The translations under genes were made by a program, and so were the position numbers. From Linnemannia hyalina (Eukaryota > Mortierellomycota > Mortierellomycetes > Mortierellales > Mortierellaceae): a stretch of DNA of 64,000 nt. Under the pieces are notes generated by a model. That model did not search any database and was not told the origin of the DNA. It saw nothing but the letters and a program-made list of their open reading frames with translations. Shown here piece by piece: positions 22,387 through 31,694 of this stretch. Each line of letters starts with the position of its first letter. Positions within the stretch are counted from its first letter, which is position 1. The stretch covers positions 62,001-126,000 of the forward strand of contig JAHRHY010000020.1 of the NCBI GenBank assembly GCA_019671135.1. The letters are read 5' to 3'.

Positions 22387-22858
22387 ACAAAGCATCGACA
22401 AGCGCCAATTCCGAAGGATCAAAAAGCAACGGCGCTGTGAACGCTTGGCTGCCCCAAGCTGTCGAGAATCTTAACTAGAGTAAGGCAGGATTGACCTTTC
22501 TCGAGGCAGGATCAGGTGAAGGTGTGAGAAACAGAAGGTGTAATGATCAGGAAGTCAGAGGTGAGTTGCAAAGGCAGAGACGTAGTGTTATTCAAGTTAC
22601 TAGGTAAGGATCACTATTTAGGATATTGTTGGCTAAACACAGTATATGTGTGTAAGAGCGGTTATTAATAAGTAAAGGGGTAGTTAATCAAGGAGCGAAG
22701 ACAACTGTATTCTGAAATAGTTCCGGGCTGATCAATGGTTCCAGGGGCCGAATCATTGTTCTTAGGGGTAACCGGTCACGCCAAGAGTCGACCGATCATG
22801 CCAAGAGTCTACTGATCAGTTCTGACCCTAGTGTAGGACGCGACACAAGCCAGTTATC
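22387..22858 (-). rRNA. 28S rRNA fragment split by a solo LTR
   Basis: 22387-22459 matches (complement) the segment CTTTTTGATCCTTCGGAAT to CAAGCGTTCACAG..., and 22846-22858 continues it with CAAGCCAGTTATCC. Between them lies a 386-bp solo LTR with a perfect CAAGC duplication. Together with 21526-21715 this may be one decayed 28S copy in the same orientation. Confidence 0.72.
22460..22845. mobile_element. Solo LTR inserted in a 28S fragment
   Basis: 386 bp beginning TGTCGAGAATC and ending GACGCGACA (terminal inverted TGTCG/CGACA), flanked by a perfect 5-bp duplication CAAGC (22455-22459 and 22846-22850). Removal restores the 28S order CAAGC-CAGTTATCC. No internal region of this family is present in the window. 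Confidence 0.85.
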
Positions 22859-22876
22859 CATGATTTGAGTGAGGGG

Positions 22877-23360
22877 TGCGATAAAATAAGGTTTAGACTC
22901 ACTTTGTAAGTAACGAGACAAGAAGAAGGTTGTATTAAGGCCCACCAGGAACGATCTCTTATGTCGTTCCTGATGGCTCAGTTCTAGCTAGTTCATGTTG
23001 TTACGGAATCAGGTGGGTTCGGTTGAGATATTGTGGAGTGGTTGTTACACTCACAGTTGAGGTTGATGTTGCGAGTAAAGGAAATGTAGAAGAAGGTTGT
23101 TGAAACTGAGGGGGATCCTATGGCACGATACGCAAGCAAACAATACACACTGAAATAAACGGCGTCAGCTAACTCAATCAATTGCTTCGTGAAGTTGTCT
23201 TTTGAAAGGACATGGAGCAAAAGATCGAGGTGCCTCGCTATTTCTACTACTGCAGTATCTACTTTGGTCTAAATTACGGTGAGGTCAAAGCACTGCAAGG
23301 AATGGGCTCTCTGTAACAAAGTCTTCATCTATCTATGATTCACAAGGCAAAAACGCAACA
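22877..23360 (-). mobile_element. Solo gypsy LTR interrupted by another LTR
   Basis: 22877-22998 and 23319-23360 together reconstitute the 160-bp gypsy LTR in minus orientation with a handful of substitutions, so it is older than the copy at 1285. The outer flanks carry a perfect 5-bp duplication AGGGG (22872-22876 and 23361-23365). The interruption is the 320-bp LTR described next. Confidence 0.88.
22999..23318. mobile_element. 320-bp solo LTR nested in a gypsy LTR
   Basis: Begins TGTTACGGAATC and ends CTCTGTAACA (near-perfect short inverted ends TGTTAC/GTAACA). Immediate flanks ATGT and AAGT are compatible with a 4-bp duplication carrying one mismatch. Its insertion clearly post-dates that of the surrounding gypsy LTR. 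Confidence 0.75.
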
Positions 23361-23427
23361 AGGGGGTGACGTTAAGAATTTGAGGGGGTGACGATAAGAG
23401 TGAGAGTGGGTAACGTTAAGAGTGACA

Positions 23428-23443
23428 GGGGGGGGGGGGGGGG
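23428..23443. repeat. 16-G homopolymer
   Basis: An uninterrupted run of 16 G inside a G-rich stretch with repeated GGGTGACGATAAGAG-like units (23365-23430). It could form a quadruplex, and length is likely to be uncertain in the assembly. Confidence 0.8.
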
Positions 23444-23575
23444 TTGGGGCACAAAGTCCAGGGAAGTGAAGCCTCTTCCAATCTTATAGCCCAAGGGCCT
23501 TTCGATCCAGGTGCGGGTACAGAACAGGCTGCCTTCTAGGGTCCACTTGGAGTGGTAGGCGCTGTTCTCCCATAG

Positions 23576-23849
23576 TGTAACAGGAGCAGAACAAGAGTGT
23601 ATGAACAAGGAACAGAGAGAGACAAGGACGAGAGGAAGGACAAGATAGTAGAAGGGACAAGAGGAAAGACTAGAAACGGATGAGGTTTATTGTAAAGAAG
23701 GGACAGGGTATTTATACGTCTATGATTGAGGAATGATGGCGAGGTGATAATAAGCAGGGGTAATATGTAAGACAAACACACATGATATTAAAAAGGTAAG
23801 TAAGGAATAAGGCACTATAAAGCAGGAGGTATTCTACAATCCTGTTACA
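23576..23849 (+). mobile_element. LTR-like element of the TGTAACAG family
   Basis: The left half (TGTAACAGGAGCAG...) matches the solo LTRs at 1031 and 42274; the right half is different and ends CCTGTTACA. The ends extend into a 15-bp perfect inverted repeat (23571-23585 and 23840-23854), so no direct target-site duplication is seen. It may be a recombinant LTR or a MITE that captured LTR sequence. Confidence 0.55.
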
Positions 23850-23860
23850 CTATGATCCTG

Positions 23861-24553
23861 TAACGCATAGTCATCGGGTGTCCAAGGTGATTAGCCTCTT
23901 CTACCCTCGCACTCTGGTTACAGTGTCACATTGATTTTCTGCATGGTAGCTTAAGTGAATCACTGTAACGGATAGGCACCAACGTTTGACCGCTGGTAGT
24001 GTGGTCATTCCACTAAAACACTCCCCCGGACCCGGCGGTTGGGACTGCAGCCCCTGCCATACCATAAGTCGTTGGCTTCAGGTGTACTGTATATATCGTT
24101 TTCACCCCCTGTCTTCAAGGCGAAGAGCCCACAGGTTGCCCATGTAGGTTGGCATCGACTGTGAGACGAACCGAGCCACTGATGCCGCATCAGCGGTCGG
24201 TCTCGGTCCCCCCTTCTGCGTCCTCTCACCCGACTACTATGGGCCTAGCGAGACTTCGCGAACCTATCCATCTAAGAGGAAAAAATGAGAAAATGGGCGT
24301 GCGGTCCGTGTAAAAAAAGCATGACCAGGGGCATGTAAAAAAAAGATGACCAGGGGCGTGTAAAGCGACAAGCAAAAAAAAAAAAAAAAAGGACCATGGG
24401 TGTGGGCCAAAAAGAAAAAAAAGGGTGTGTGCGGGCCGTGTAAAAAAAAGTGGGGTGAAAAGCACACTTCATTCTAGAAAATTTAATACAAAGCCCTTAA
24501 GTAATCCAGCCGGAAAGATAAAAAAGAGAGATGTTGTTCTTTCGAACAATTCT
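23861..24553. other. No gene recognised; A-rich simple repeats
   Basis: Contains irregular repeats of a GACCAGGGGCGTGTAAA-like unit separated by A-tracts (24290-24460), producing spurious open frames. No domain or splice pattern is recognisable. It borders the first DIRS copy. Confidence 0.45.
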
Positions 24554-25041
24554 GGATAGCGTTGCCGAATGTAATGACGGCTAAAGCCTATTATTCGACA
24601 ACGCCAGGGACTCTAGATGTGTGTATCTTTCTTTTATTATTAGCCGTGACTTCCGAAAAAAAAAAAAAAAATGAAAATGAAAATGAAAAATGAAAACAAA
24701 ATAAAGGGGACTCTAGGTGATCTGTTGATCTCTATCTACTTGCTAGAAAAGGGCGGGTCGGGTGGGACATCTAGAGTCCCTGGCGTTGTCGAATAATAGG
24801 CTTTAGCCGTCATTACATTCGGCAACGCTATCCATTATTCTTCCTTGCCAGGGACTCTATCTGTGGGTTCAGAGTTGAGGAAATATGGCTGCGGCGAAGT
24901 TGCTTGTTAGAGATCGCAAGATCCTGTAGCACACTTCAACAATGGCTGGGGATGACCGACAGCCGTGTGTGTCAACGTCGTCCGGCGGGATCTCCTTCTT
25001 TAGCGTGGTGGTAGTGCTCAAACATCCGGGTGCTCCCTTCT

Positions 25042-26865
25042 CTACTGCTTGTTGCCGTCGACGTTCCAGGCCGAGAGCGACCACATTGGATTCCTCTCGA
25101 GGATGTGTGGACTGTTCCCCGGAGCTGGTAAGACTTGGTTCCTCGGGATCCGTAGAGGCTTGTCGACCGACATGGCTGTGATCATAGGATACCAGAGCGC
25201 GCTCGTCCAGAATGGAGTGATGATCGTTGCCTTGACCTTGTCCTGCTTGATCTTCTGGAGGACCTTGGCGATTAGCGACCACGGTGGACACGCATAAACT
25301 CTGTTCATGTTGGACCAGCTGCTGTTGAACGCGTCCTGGCTCCAGGCGGTTTCCTCTCGCTTCCATGAGATGTATCGAGGAACTTTGGCGTTCGTTGCTG
25401 TTGCAAATAGGTCGATGTGGTGGTGACCCCATGTCGACTCGAGGGTTTGGAAGAATGACTTGTCGATCGACCACTCCAGCTGCGTCGTCATCCTCCTGGA
25501 CGGTGCATCTGCTGGATTGAACTGTGAGGGAACGTATGTCGTCTTGAGTCGTGTGCCAGTCGCCATGCAGTGGTTCCATATCCTGGTCGTCAGGTCGAGT
25601 AGTGGTCGAGACCTCGTCCCGCCGAATTTGTTGATCTGGGCAATGGTTGTCATGTTGTCGCAAATAACATGAATGGTCTTCCCAATCGTTTCTGGAAGGT
25701 GGACCAAGTGCCAGATGACCCGCAGCTCCTTCCAATTGATGTGGTGAGGTTGTTCCGATGCGCTCCATGTCCTGGACCTCTCCTTGTCCTCGATCACAAT
25801 CCCCCATGCATCCTCCGAGGCATCGGTGTATGCGTCGACTTCCGTCCTCTGAGGCAAGAATCCTTGACCGTTCCACTCCGAAAGATGAGATCGCCACCAG
25901 CTGAGATTCTCCAGTGCCGCCGTATCCAATGTGACCGGGTCCGTCCACTTGCATTTCTTGGCCAGAGCTGTATTCTGAACCTGAATCAGATTCCTCGTCC
26001 TCAGTCGAGCCGGAAAGACCGCCACCGTCATCGCGATCGCCTTCCCGATAAATGCCGCCAGCCGCCGAAGTTGAACCGTTCCTGCTCTGATCAGCTTCTC
26101 CGCTTCCCTGCGCAGGTCGCGGACTTTTGGCCTTGGAACCGACAGTGACATGTTGCCGGTGTTGATCCTGAACCCAAGATGGTCGATACATTGGGTAGGA
26201 TCTAGTGTTGACTTGGTGTTCTTGATAAGGAATCCAAGCTTTTCCAGCTGTTCCCGAACTAGACGAGTATGCTCCTTGGCCTCCTCCTTGGTCCTGGCTG
26301 CAATGAGGATGTCGTCGAGATATGCCGAGATCCTGATCCCCTTCTCCCTCGCCCACTTGAGAATCGGACGGACGATTTTTGTGAATACGAAGGGGGAAAG
26401 TGAAAGTCCGAAAGGCAGAGTTCGGAACTCGTATAATGCCGCTCCCCATCTGAATCGGAGGTACTTGCGGGATGCTGGATGGACTGCCACATGTAGGAAC
26501 GCATCGCTGAGGTCGATACTCGTAAGCCAGTCGCCAGGTTTGAGCATCCTGCAAATGTTGGTAAGGGTTTCCATCTTGAACTTGGGTGCTGTCAAGAATT
26601 GGTTGAGTGGACGTAGGTTCAACACTGGGCGTAGGTCTCCCGTCTTCTTGGGGATAGTGAAGATACGACTGTAAAATCCCTTCCCGCTGCAACCTTCGAT
26701 AGCCTTTTTCCGTAATAAAGTACGGACCTCTTCGTCGATAGCCGTCCGTTCCTCCGGCGAATTGAACGGATCGTGTAGCGGTGGTAGGCGCAGTGGTGGA
26801 GGTCGGTCGAAAATGATGCTGTAGCCCGACTTGATGATGTTGTTGACCCAGGTCGAATCCGTCAT
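25042..26865 (-). CDS. DIRS reverse transcriptase-RNase H, copy 1
   Basis: 607 residues. RT core with FTIPKKTGDLRPVLNLRPLN (about 69-88), first catalytic Asp in SIDLSDAFLHV (about 116-126) and YLDDILIAA (about 182-190). RNase H begins near VDAYTDASEDAWG (about 340) with ICDNMTTIAQI and FNPADAPSR following. The C-terminal block IDLFATATNAKVPRY and the WYPMI segment are characteristic of DIRS RT proteins. It starts 42 bp after the gag stop and appears complete, with no stop or frameshift. In a relative such as DIRS-1 a tyrosine recombinase frame would accompany it; here only about 200 bp separate its stop from the internal complementary region. Confidence 0.92.
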   Translation of the reverse strand: MTDSTWVNNIIKSGYSIIFDRPPPLRLPPLHDPFNSPEERTAIDEEVRTLLRKKAIEGCSGKGFYSRIFTIPKKTGDLRPVLNLRPLNQFLTAPKFKMETLTNICRMLKPGDWLTSIDLSDAFLHVAVHPASRKYLRFRWGAALYEFRTLPFGLSLSPFVFTKIVRPILKWAREKGIRISAYLDDILIAARTKEEAKEHTRLVREQLEKLGFLIKNTKSTLDPTQCIDHLGFRINTGNMSLSVPRPKVRDLRREAEKLIRAGTVQLRRLAAFIGKAIAMTVAVFPARLRTRNLIQVQNTALAKKCKWTDPVTLDTAALENLSWWRSHLSEWNGQGFLPQRTEVDAYTDASEDAWGIVIEDKERSRTWSASEQPHHINWKELRVIWHLVHLPETIGKTIHVICDNMTTIAQINKFGGTRSRPLLDLTTRIWNHCMATGTRLKTTYVPSQFNPADAPSRRMTTQLEWSIDKSFFQTLESTWGHHHIDLFATATNAKVPRYISWKREETAWSQDAFNSSWSNMNRVYACPPWSLIAKVLQKIKQDKVKATIITPFWTSALWYPMITAMSVDKPLRIPRNQVLPAPGNSPHILERNPMWSLSAWNVDGNKQ

Positions 26866-26906
26866 CTCTCTCCATGCCTCCTGGAACTGGAGAAGTCGTC
26901 CTCCTA

Positions 26907-27854
26907 CTAATCCGACTCCTCCCCGTCGTTTCCCTGGTCTGGTTGCTTCCTGCCCTGACTGCCACCAGACTTGTACCGAGGCTTGCTACCATACTTGCCT
27001 CCGTCCGACTTGTAACCCGACTTGCCGTTGTCGGATCTATATCCTGACTTGTCCTTGGGTTGCGACTTTCCCGACTGCTGGTCCTTGGGTTTGTCGTCTG
27101 TTGCTGACTTGTCTTTGATAGACTTGTTGTCAGGCTTCTTGGTCTTGTCCTTTGGAGGTTCGTATTTCTTGTATGTCTTTCGAACCAGATCAGCGGCTGC
27201 TTTTTTGGCTGCCAGTGATTCCAAAGTGAAAAGGGATTCCTCCTTGTCATTTCCATGCTTAATACCGAGTTCGTCGAGGTAAAGGTTCTCTCGCATTCGA
27301 CTGATCCTGGAAGCGTCGTGGGATGCTGAGATACGTACGGTGTTGAGGAAACCGAGCGTACGTTTGCCGTGAGCCGAGTCGGATTCCTTATTTTTGATGA
27401 TCTCATGGGCGAGAGTGTCGTAGAACCGGGTTGTGTGTGCCAAATATCCTTGGATTGTTGCCAAATCACGTTTGTGTCGCTTGGCTGCATCCGTGAGGGA
27501 CACTTCGGAGTGTTGCAAAACTGGGGGAGGCTTGTAATCCATACCCTCGGTGTAATGGTAGTCGTTCCAATCGAAAACGTCATGGTTCTTGGGAAGCTCG
27601 GAATCGAAGAACTTGGGTTCCCCGATGGCTGGATAGATGTTGAGGAGTTCCTCGTAGAGCTTGAGAGTGGTTGCTCGGGGCTTGCAGACCACTTTGCCGT
27701 CCTGTTCGACTGATTCGGCTTCCAGTTGTTGAATCCTGGCTTGTTGCTGTTGTAAAAGGAGTTGCTGTTGCTGCATTTGCTCCTGCATAAGGCGAAGGGT
27801 CGTGTAAATGTCGATATCGACATCGGGGGCCGTAGGATTGGGTGCATGGGACAT
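26907..27854 (-). CDS. DIRS gag-like protein, copy 1
   Basis: 315 residues. A Gln-rich coiled coil at about 20-50 is followed by a globular middle (about 60-225) with the block FDWNDYHYTEGMDY, and a Lys/Asp/Ser/Gly-rich basic tail with repeated YKSDGGK-like units, probably nucleic-acid binding. No zinc knuckle. Position immediately upstream of the RT frame, and conservation in three copies, support a structural role. Confidence 0.8.
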   Translation of the reverse strand: MSHAPNPTAPDVDIDIYTTLRLMQEQMQQQQLLLQQQQARIQQLEAESVEQDGKVVCKPRATTLKLYEELLNIYPAIGEPKFFDSELPKNHDVFDWNDYHYTEGMDYKPPPVLQHSEVSLTDAAKRHKRDLATIQGYLAHTTRFYDTLAHEIIKNKESDSAHGKRTLGFLNTVRISASHDASRISRMRENLYLDELGIKHGNDKEESLFTLESLAAKKAAADLVRKTYKKYEPPKDKTKKPDNKSIKDKSATDDKPKDQQSGKSQPKDKSGYRSDNGKSGYKSDGGKYGSKPRYKSGGSQGRKQPDQGNDGEESD

Positions 27855-28403
27855 GGGGGAGGATCGTTCCGAGATTCGGGGAGAGTGTTCCGGCCGTGAA
27901 AAAGAAAGATAGAGATCAACAGATCACCTAGAGTCCCCTTTATTTTGTTTTCATTTTTCATTTTCAATTTTTTTTTTTTTTTTCGGAAGTCACGGCTAAT
28001 AATAAAAGAAAGATACACACATCTAGAGTCCCTGGCAAGGAAGAATAATATAGAACAATGGGCTTAATTTCAGCAGATCGTAGCAACAAGGCTACTCTAT
28101 TGCTTACAATACCCCGTTCAATTAAAGTCATCTGCAATGGATTTATCTCTTTCGATATTTGAAATTAACATTAGCAGGAACCTCACAAAGCCTTTCCGCT
28201 CTGCAAGATAAGCCCACGTAGTATGATTCAGGATCCGAGGATCTATTCGTATTCAACTAAAAATCGGAAAAGGCGGTAATCGTCGCGTTCTAGCACGGGT
28301 TCTGACTTAGAGGCGTTCGGCCATAACCCAACGGACGATAGCTTCGAGCCATTGCCTGCTCAGGCAGACCCAAATACCAATTATCCGAATGAACGGTTCC
28401 TCT

Positions 28404-28539
28404 TGTTGCATCTCAGTGTCTGTCCACTCACTCCTCATTCTCTATTAAGGGTAGTAGTATTATATATATTCTCATAGGGCTCAATAAAGACCCCAGATTC
28501 TTTCTTACCATCTTCCTCTCCCCAGCTGTTCATATTACA
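28404..28539. mobile_element. Solo LTR inside the sarcin-ricin loop of a 28S fragment
   Basis: 136 bp beginning TGTTGCATCTC and ending ATATTACA, flanked by a perfect duplication CCTCT (28399-28403 and 28540-28544). Excision restores GTTCCTCTCGTACTA, the complement of the universal sarcin-ricin loop. It includes TATATATATT and AATAAAG, as expected of LTR promoter and polyadenylation signals. Confidence 0.88.
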
Positions 28540-28551
28540 CCTCTCGTACTA

Positions 28552-29410
28552 AAGTGCTCCAATCAATTGATCAACCAAAACGCGATTTCGACGTTTTTCT
28601 TGAAATGCTCATTCATCAATATTCTGAGCAACCCCCAGATTCCTGTCTTTCATTCTCTTGATTCGTAACCTCATTCATCACCGCTTTCTTTTTTTGCATG
28701 ACCCGACATCGGATCATCGCCGGAATTGAAATGCTTGATCTTGATTGATCAATTAATTGGATCGCATGTAGTGGCGAATGATTTCCATGTAACAATTTAC
28801 ATGGGTTTAGCACGGAGCAAACTGTTTTTTCGAATACTACTATGTCACTGCACTTTCTACAGGCAAACTGAAAGCAGTTCCATAACAAAGACATGGTATG
28901 TGATCTAGAAAATAGGTTATGCACAAAGGGTTTATATCATTTACAGAAGGTATCGTTAAAGTATGTTTTGTTACATGGATCTAGCACGATTTCACAGTTT
29001 GTCATGATATTACACTCTATTGAGAATAGCTGGCTTCGCACATCAAAGAACTTTAGATCACATACCATGTCCTTGTTATGGAACTGCTTTCAGTTTGCCT
29101 GCAGAAAGTGCAGTGACATAGTAGTACTCGAAAAAACAGTTTTGCTCCGTGCTAAACCCATGTAAATTGTTACATGGAAATCATTCGCCACTACATGCGA
29201 TCCAATTAATTGATCAATCAAGATCAAGCATTTCAATTCCGGCGATGATCCGATGTCGGGTCATGCAAAAAAAGAAAGCGGCGATGAATGAGGTTACGAA
29301 TCAAGAGAATGAAAGACAGGAATCTGGGGGTTGCTCAGAACATTGATGAATGAGCATTTCCAAAAAAACGTCGAAATCGCGTTTTGGTTGATCAATTGAT
29401 TAGAGCACTT
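28552..29410. mobile_element. 859-bp palindromic Tc1/mariner-type MITE in 28S
   Basis: Two inverted arms of about 356 bp (28552-28907 and 29054-29410) with only scattered mismatches surround a 146-bp loop. Ends read AAGTGCTC and GAGCACTT, and both sides carry the dinucleotide TA (28550-28551, 29411-29412), the Tc1/mariner target duplication. Removing it joins CGTAC-TA-AGTTCAATTAC of 28S rRNA. No transposase is encoded; frames seen in the arms are mirror images of each other. The termini resemble those at 32776-32812 next to a Tc1 transposase relic. Confidence 0.92.
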
Positions 29411-29442
29411 TAAGTTCAATTACTATTGCAACAACATTTCAT

Positions 29443-29497
<55 letters not shown>

Positions 29498-29541
29498 ATT
29501 AGTGGATGAACAATCCAACGCTTACTGAATTCTGCTTCAGT

Positions 29542-29577
<36 letters not shown>

Positions 29578-29650
29578 AACGTTGCTATGAACGCTTGGCT
29601 GCCACAAGACAGTTAATGTCTCCCTAAGGTATATTTATTGGCACCTTTTC

Positions 29651-30175
29651 CCCGATTTCCCAGCCACACCTCAATCCGTCCCCCCTCTCACAAAAAAAAA
29701 AAAAAAAAAAACTTACCGCAGCTCATCTCGATCGATGTAAATATAGACCGCTAGAACGTTCTTTCAGCCACATGCTATTCACAATGAGAGCCACACGCTA
29801 GACACAATGAGAGTCGGTGTCAGCCACAGACCTTAACTCAGTCCTGTGCTTCTTTGAATCTGTTTTTCTTTTTTTCTTTTTTTTTTTTTCTTTTTTCTTT
29901 TTTTCTTTTTTTCTTTTTGTTGTTGCTGTTATTTGTGAATTCATCGCAATGGAGGTGGTGAAAGTTAAAGAAAGTCGATAGGAGTGATGTGAAGAACAAT
30001 AGTGAGAGGCGGATGTGGTCGGCGAATTAAGATGTGGAGAAAAAGGAAAGAGCTTTATGTGCAAGAGATGGAATGCTTGAGGACAAGATAAAATTGACTC
30101 AGTAACACGTCATTAAGAATATAACAGTGCATTTTTATTGAGTGTCAAGTGGGCAGAGGAAGCTGGAATAAAATA
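29651..30175. other. No gene; simple repeats
   Basis: Contains an A tract at about 29694-29711 and a T-rich TTTTTTCTTTTT stretch at about 29868-29920. Nothing coding is recognised; it separates the 28S fragment from CRN locus D. Confidence 0.5.
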
Positions 30176-31552
30176 TTAGCTCCTCTGCTTTTTGGGGCAG
30201 TCCTCATCGCTGCTGTCTTCGTCGTCAGCAGAGGGCTTTCGAGCATCCTTGAGTCGATCAATAAACTCTACATGCTCCTTGGGGAAGAAATCGCCAAAAT
30301 TGTCATCGCTGACGTTGATCACGACTTGCTGAACACCACTGGGGTCCTTTGGGAGTTCTGAAGGTGCTGGCAGCTTGTCAGTCCATTTGGTAGGGTATGC
30401 GACGATCATGCTGATGTAGACGTTGTCGGGGCAGTACTTGCGAAAAAAAATTGCGTAGCCCTCAATTTTGAGTGCCGAGACTGTGCTGAGTGCGTCATTC
30501 CAATCCTTCTCCGAGAAGTTAGACGACCCTTGACGCAGCTTCATCTGAACGAAGACAGGGACCAACCGAGCACCGTCGATCCGAATGAAGAAAACCAAGT
30601 CTGGTCCCGACGGCTTGGATTTGGGGAAAAAAATGGCGCGACAGGCATGTTGTTGCGGGTTGACCCATGGTTGACATGAGCGTCCATTAAATGCTCCATC
30701 GACATCACCCCGTGAGTCGTGCCTTGCTCGAGTCCAGGTTCCCTCCAGCCAACATCTTCCACCTTGCCGACGAGAGCTGGACACATATCAGAGATTGGGG
30801 GCTGATGCAGCCACTCAGATAGACGTCGTGTGTTGAATGTCTCACTGAAGACCTTCATTATGAACCGCTCAAACACACATCCCTGTTCAATAACCGTAAA
30901 CTTTACCATACATTTCCGCACTTCCCTCGCGAAGTAGGGATCGATGGTGGTGAAATAGTTCTCGACAGCTTTGGAAACGAAGGGCTCGTCTATCACGGCA
31001 ACAGCGTGACCTTGGAAAATCTTGATCCGACTAAACGTATGCTCCACCAACTGAGTATCTACCTCCTTGAGGACAAGATTGTGATCCCCAAACATGCAAC
31101 GCTGATACATAAGGAGTGCTAGCATGCTGTCGATAGTCTCCACAAGCTGATCCTTGTATTTGTTGTGTTTGTCGTGGAGGCGAGATATCTCTTAGCACAA
31201 ATTGCCTTGATATGCCGATGTACCCAAGATACCAGCTTGTCCTCTGCATCCTTGATGGTCTTCTTCCATGCACCAGCGTCGTTGCATTCGACAATCCTTT
31301 CCTATAGACTGAAAAACAATAAGGCTGTAAGTACTGAGAATACTGTGTGTTCGATCGTTTCCTTGCCTCTTCTCACTTTATGGTCATCTCAAGGTGATAC
31401 ACCAAAGCCGCAGGTAACCAAGGTAAGCTGATGTTCACCAATCTCTCGAAACGCATGCAAAATCGGGGATAGTAGGGGGACGTGGAGACTCGTCTGAAGA
31501 AGACATCGACTGAAAAGAGCCATTGAACTGGTCGTCAAGGAACTGTGCCTCA
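30176..31552 (-). pseudogene. Crinkler-type effector locus D (C-terminal half)
   Basis: Minus strand from the Walker B remnant (GEAQFLDD, about 31550) through the PRPP block, the linker helices (31143 onward, METIDSMLALLMYQR) to a C-terminal domain ending at 30176. The last domain includes PDLVFFIRIDGARLVPVFVQMKL, a D...QxK arrangement like the PD-(D/E)xK nuclease fold found at the C-terminus of many CRN proteins, and a Ser/Asp-rich tail ending PKKQRS. The two C-terminal frames overlap with a frameshift at about 30640-30784, and stops lie around 31190-31320. The 5' half is replaced by a Tc1 element. Nearly identical to the equivalent part of locus C. Confidence 0.75.
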
Positions 31553-31694
31553 CCGTTGATGTCTAGGAACCTGTCGACGCAACTCAACTGCTAATTCAGG
31601 GTCAATCCGCCAGGCAGGTGACGACATCACTCGGGATCTCGATCGGATCTGCTGTCAGCATTAGGGAAAAGAACAAAGAGAACATTTCACCACC

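Larger units (their letters stand above)
24554..28049 (-). mobile_element. DIRS-type retrotransposon, copy 1
   Basis: 3.5-kb element on the minus strand with gag and RT/RNase H frames. Inverted terminal repeats of about 135 bp (CCAGGGACTCTAGATGTG...) lie at both ends. An internal complementary region at 24770-24862 joins the complements of the two outer extensions (GAATAAT next to GGATAGCG in element orientation), the hallmark of DIRS elements that replicate through a circular intermediate. No target-site duplication is expected or seen. Unlike classical DIRS elements there is no tyrosine recombinase frame. Its right end abuts the 3' end of a 28S rRNA fragment. Confidence 0.9.
28056..29650 (-). 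rRNA. 28S rRNA 3' fragment interrupted by two insertions
   Basis: The minus strand follows the 3' terminal ~600 nt of 28S rRNA: the 3' end (GCTGAAATTAAGCCC at 28056-28080), the GCGTTCTAGCACGGG region, the ATCCGAATGAACGGTTCCTCT region (28385-28403), the sarcin-ricin loop (complement of CCTCTCGTACTA, 28540-28551), then 29411-29611 with CATCAGTAGGGTAAAACTAA, GACGGTCTAAACCCAGC and AAGGATCAAAAAGCAAC, fading out near 29650. It carries numerous substitutions, a 136-bp solo LTR and an 859-bp MITE, so it is an rDNA pseudogene rather than a functional locus. Confidence 0.88.

Noticed and set aside
25042..25300. Plus-strand frames across the DIRS copies (70-174 codons)
   Set aside because: Antisense shadows of the RT and gag genes, repeated identically in both copies.
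24869..28018. 1,049-codon minus-strand frame as a tyrosine recombinase or other protein
   Set aside because: It overlaps gag and RT throughout, is low-complexity, and lacks the Arg...His-x-x-Arg...Tyr arrangement. Kept only as an observation.
28616..29346. Two similar ~100-residue frames in opposite directions
   Set aside because: They are mirror images produced by the palindromic MITE arms, not genes.
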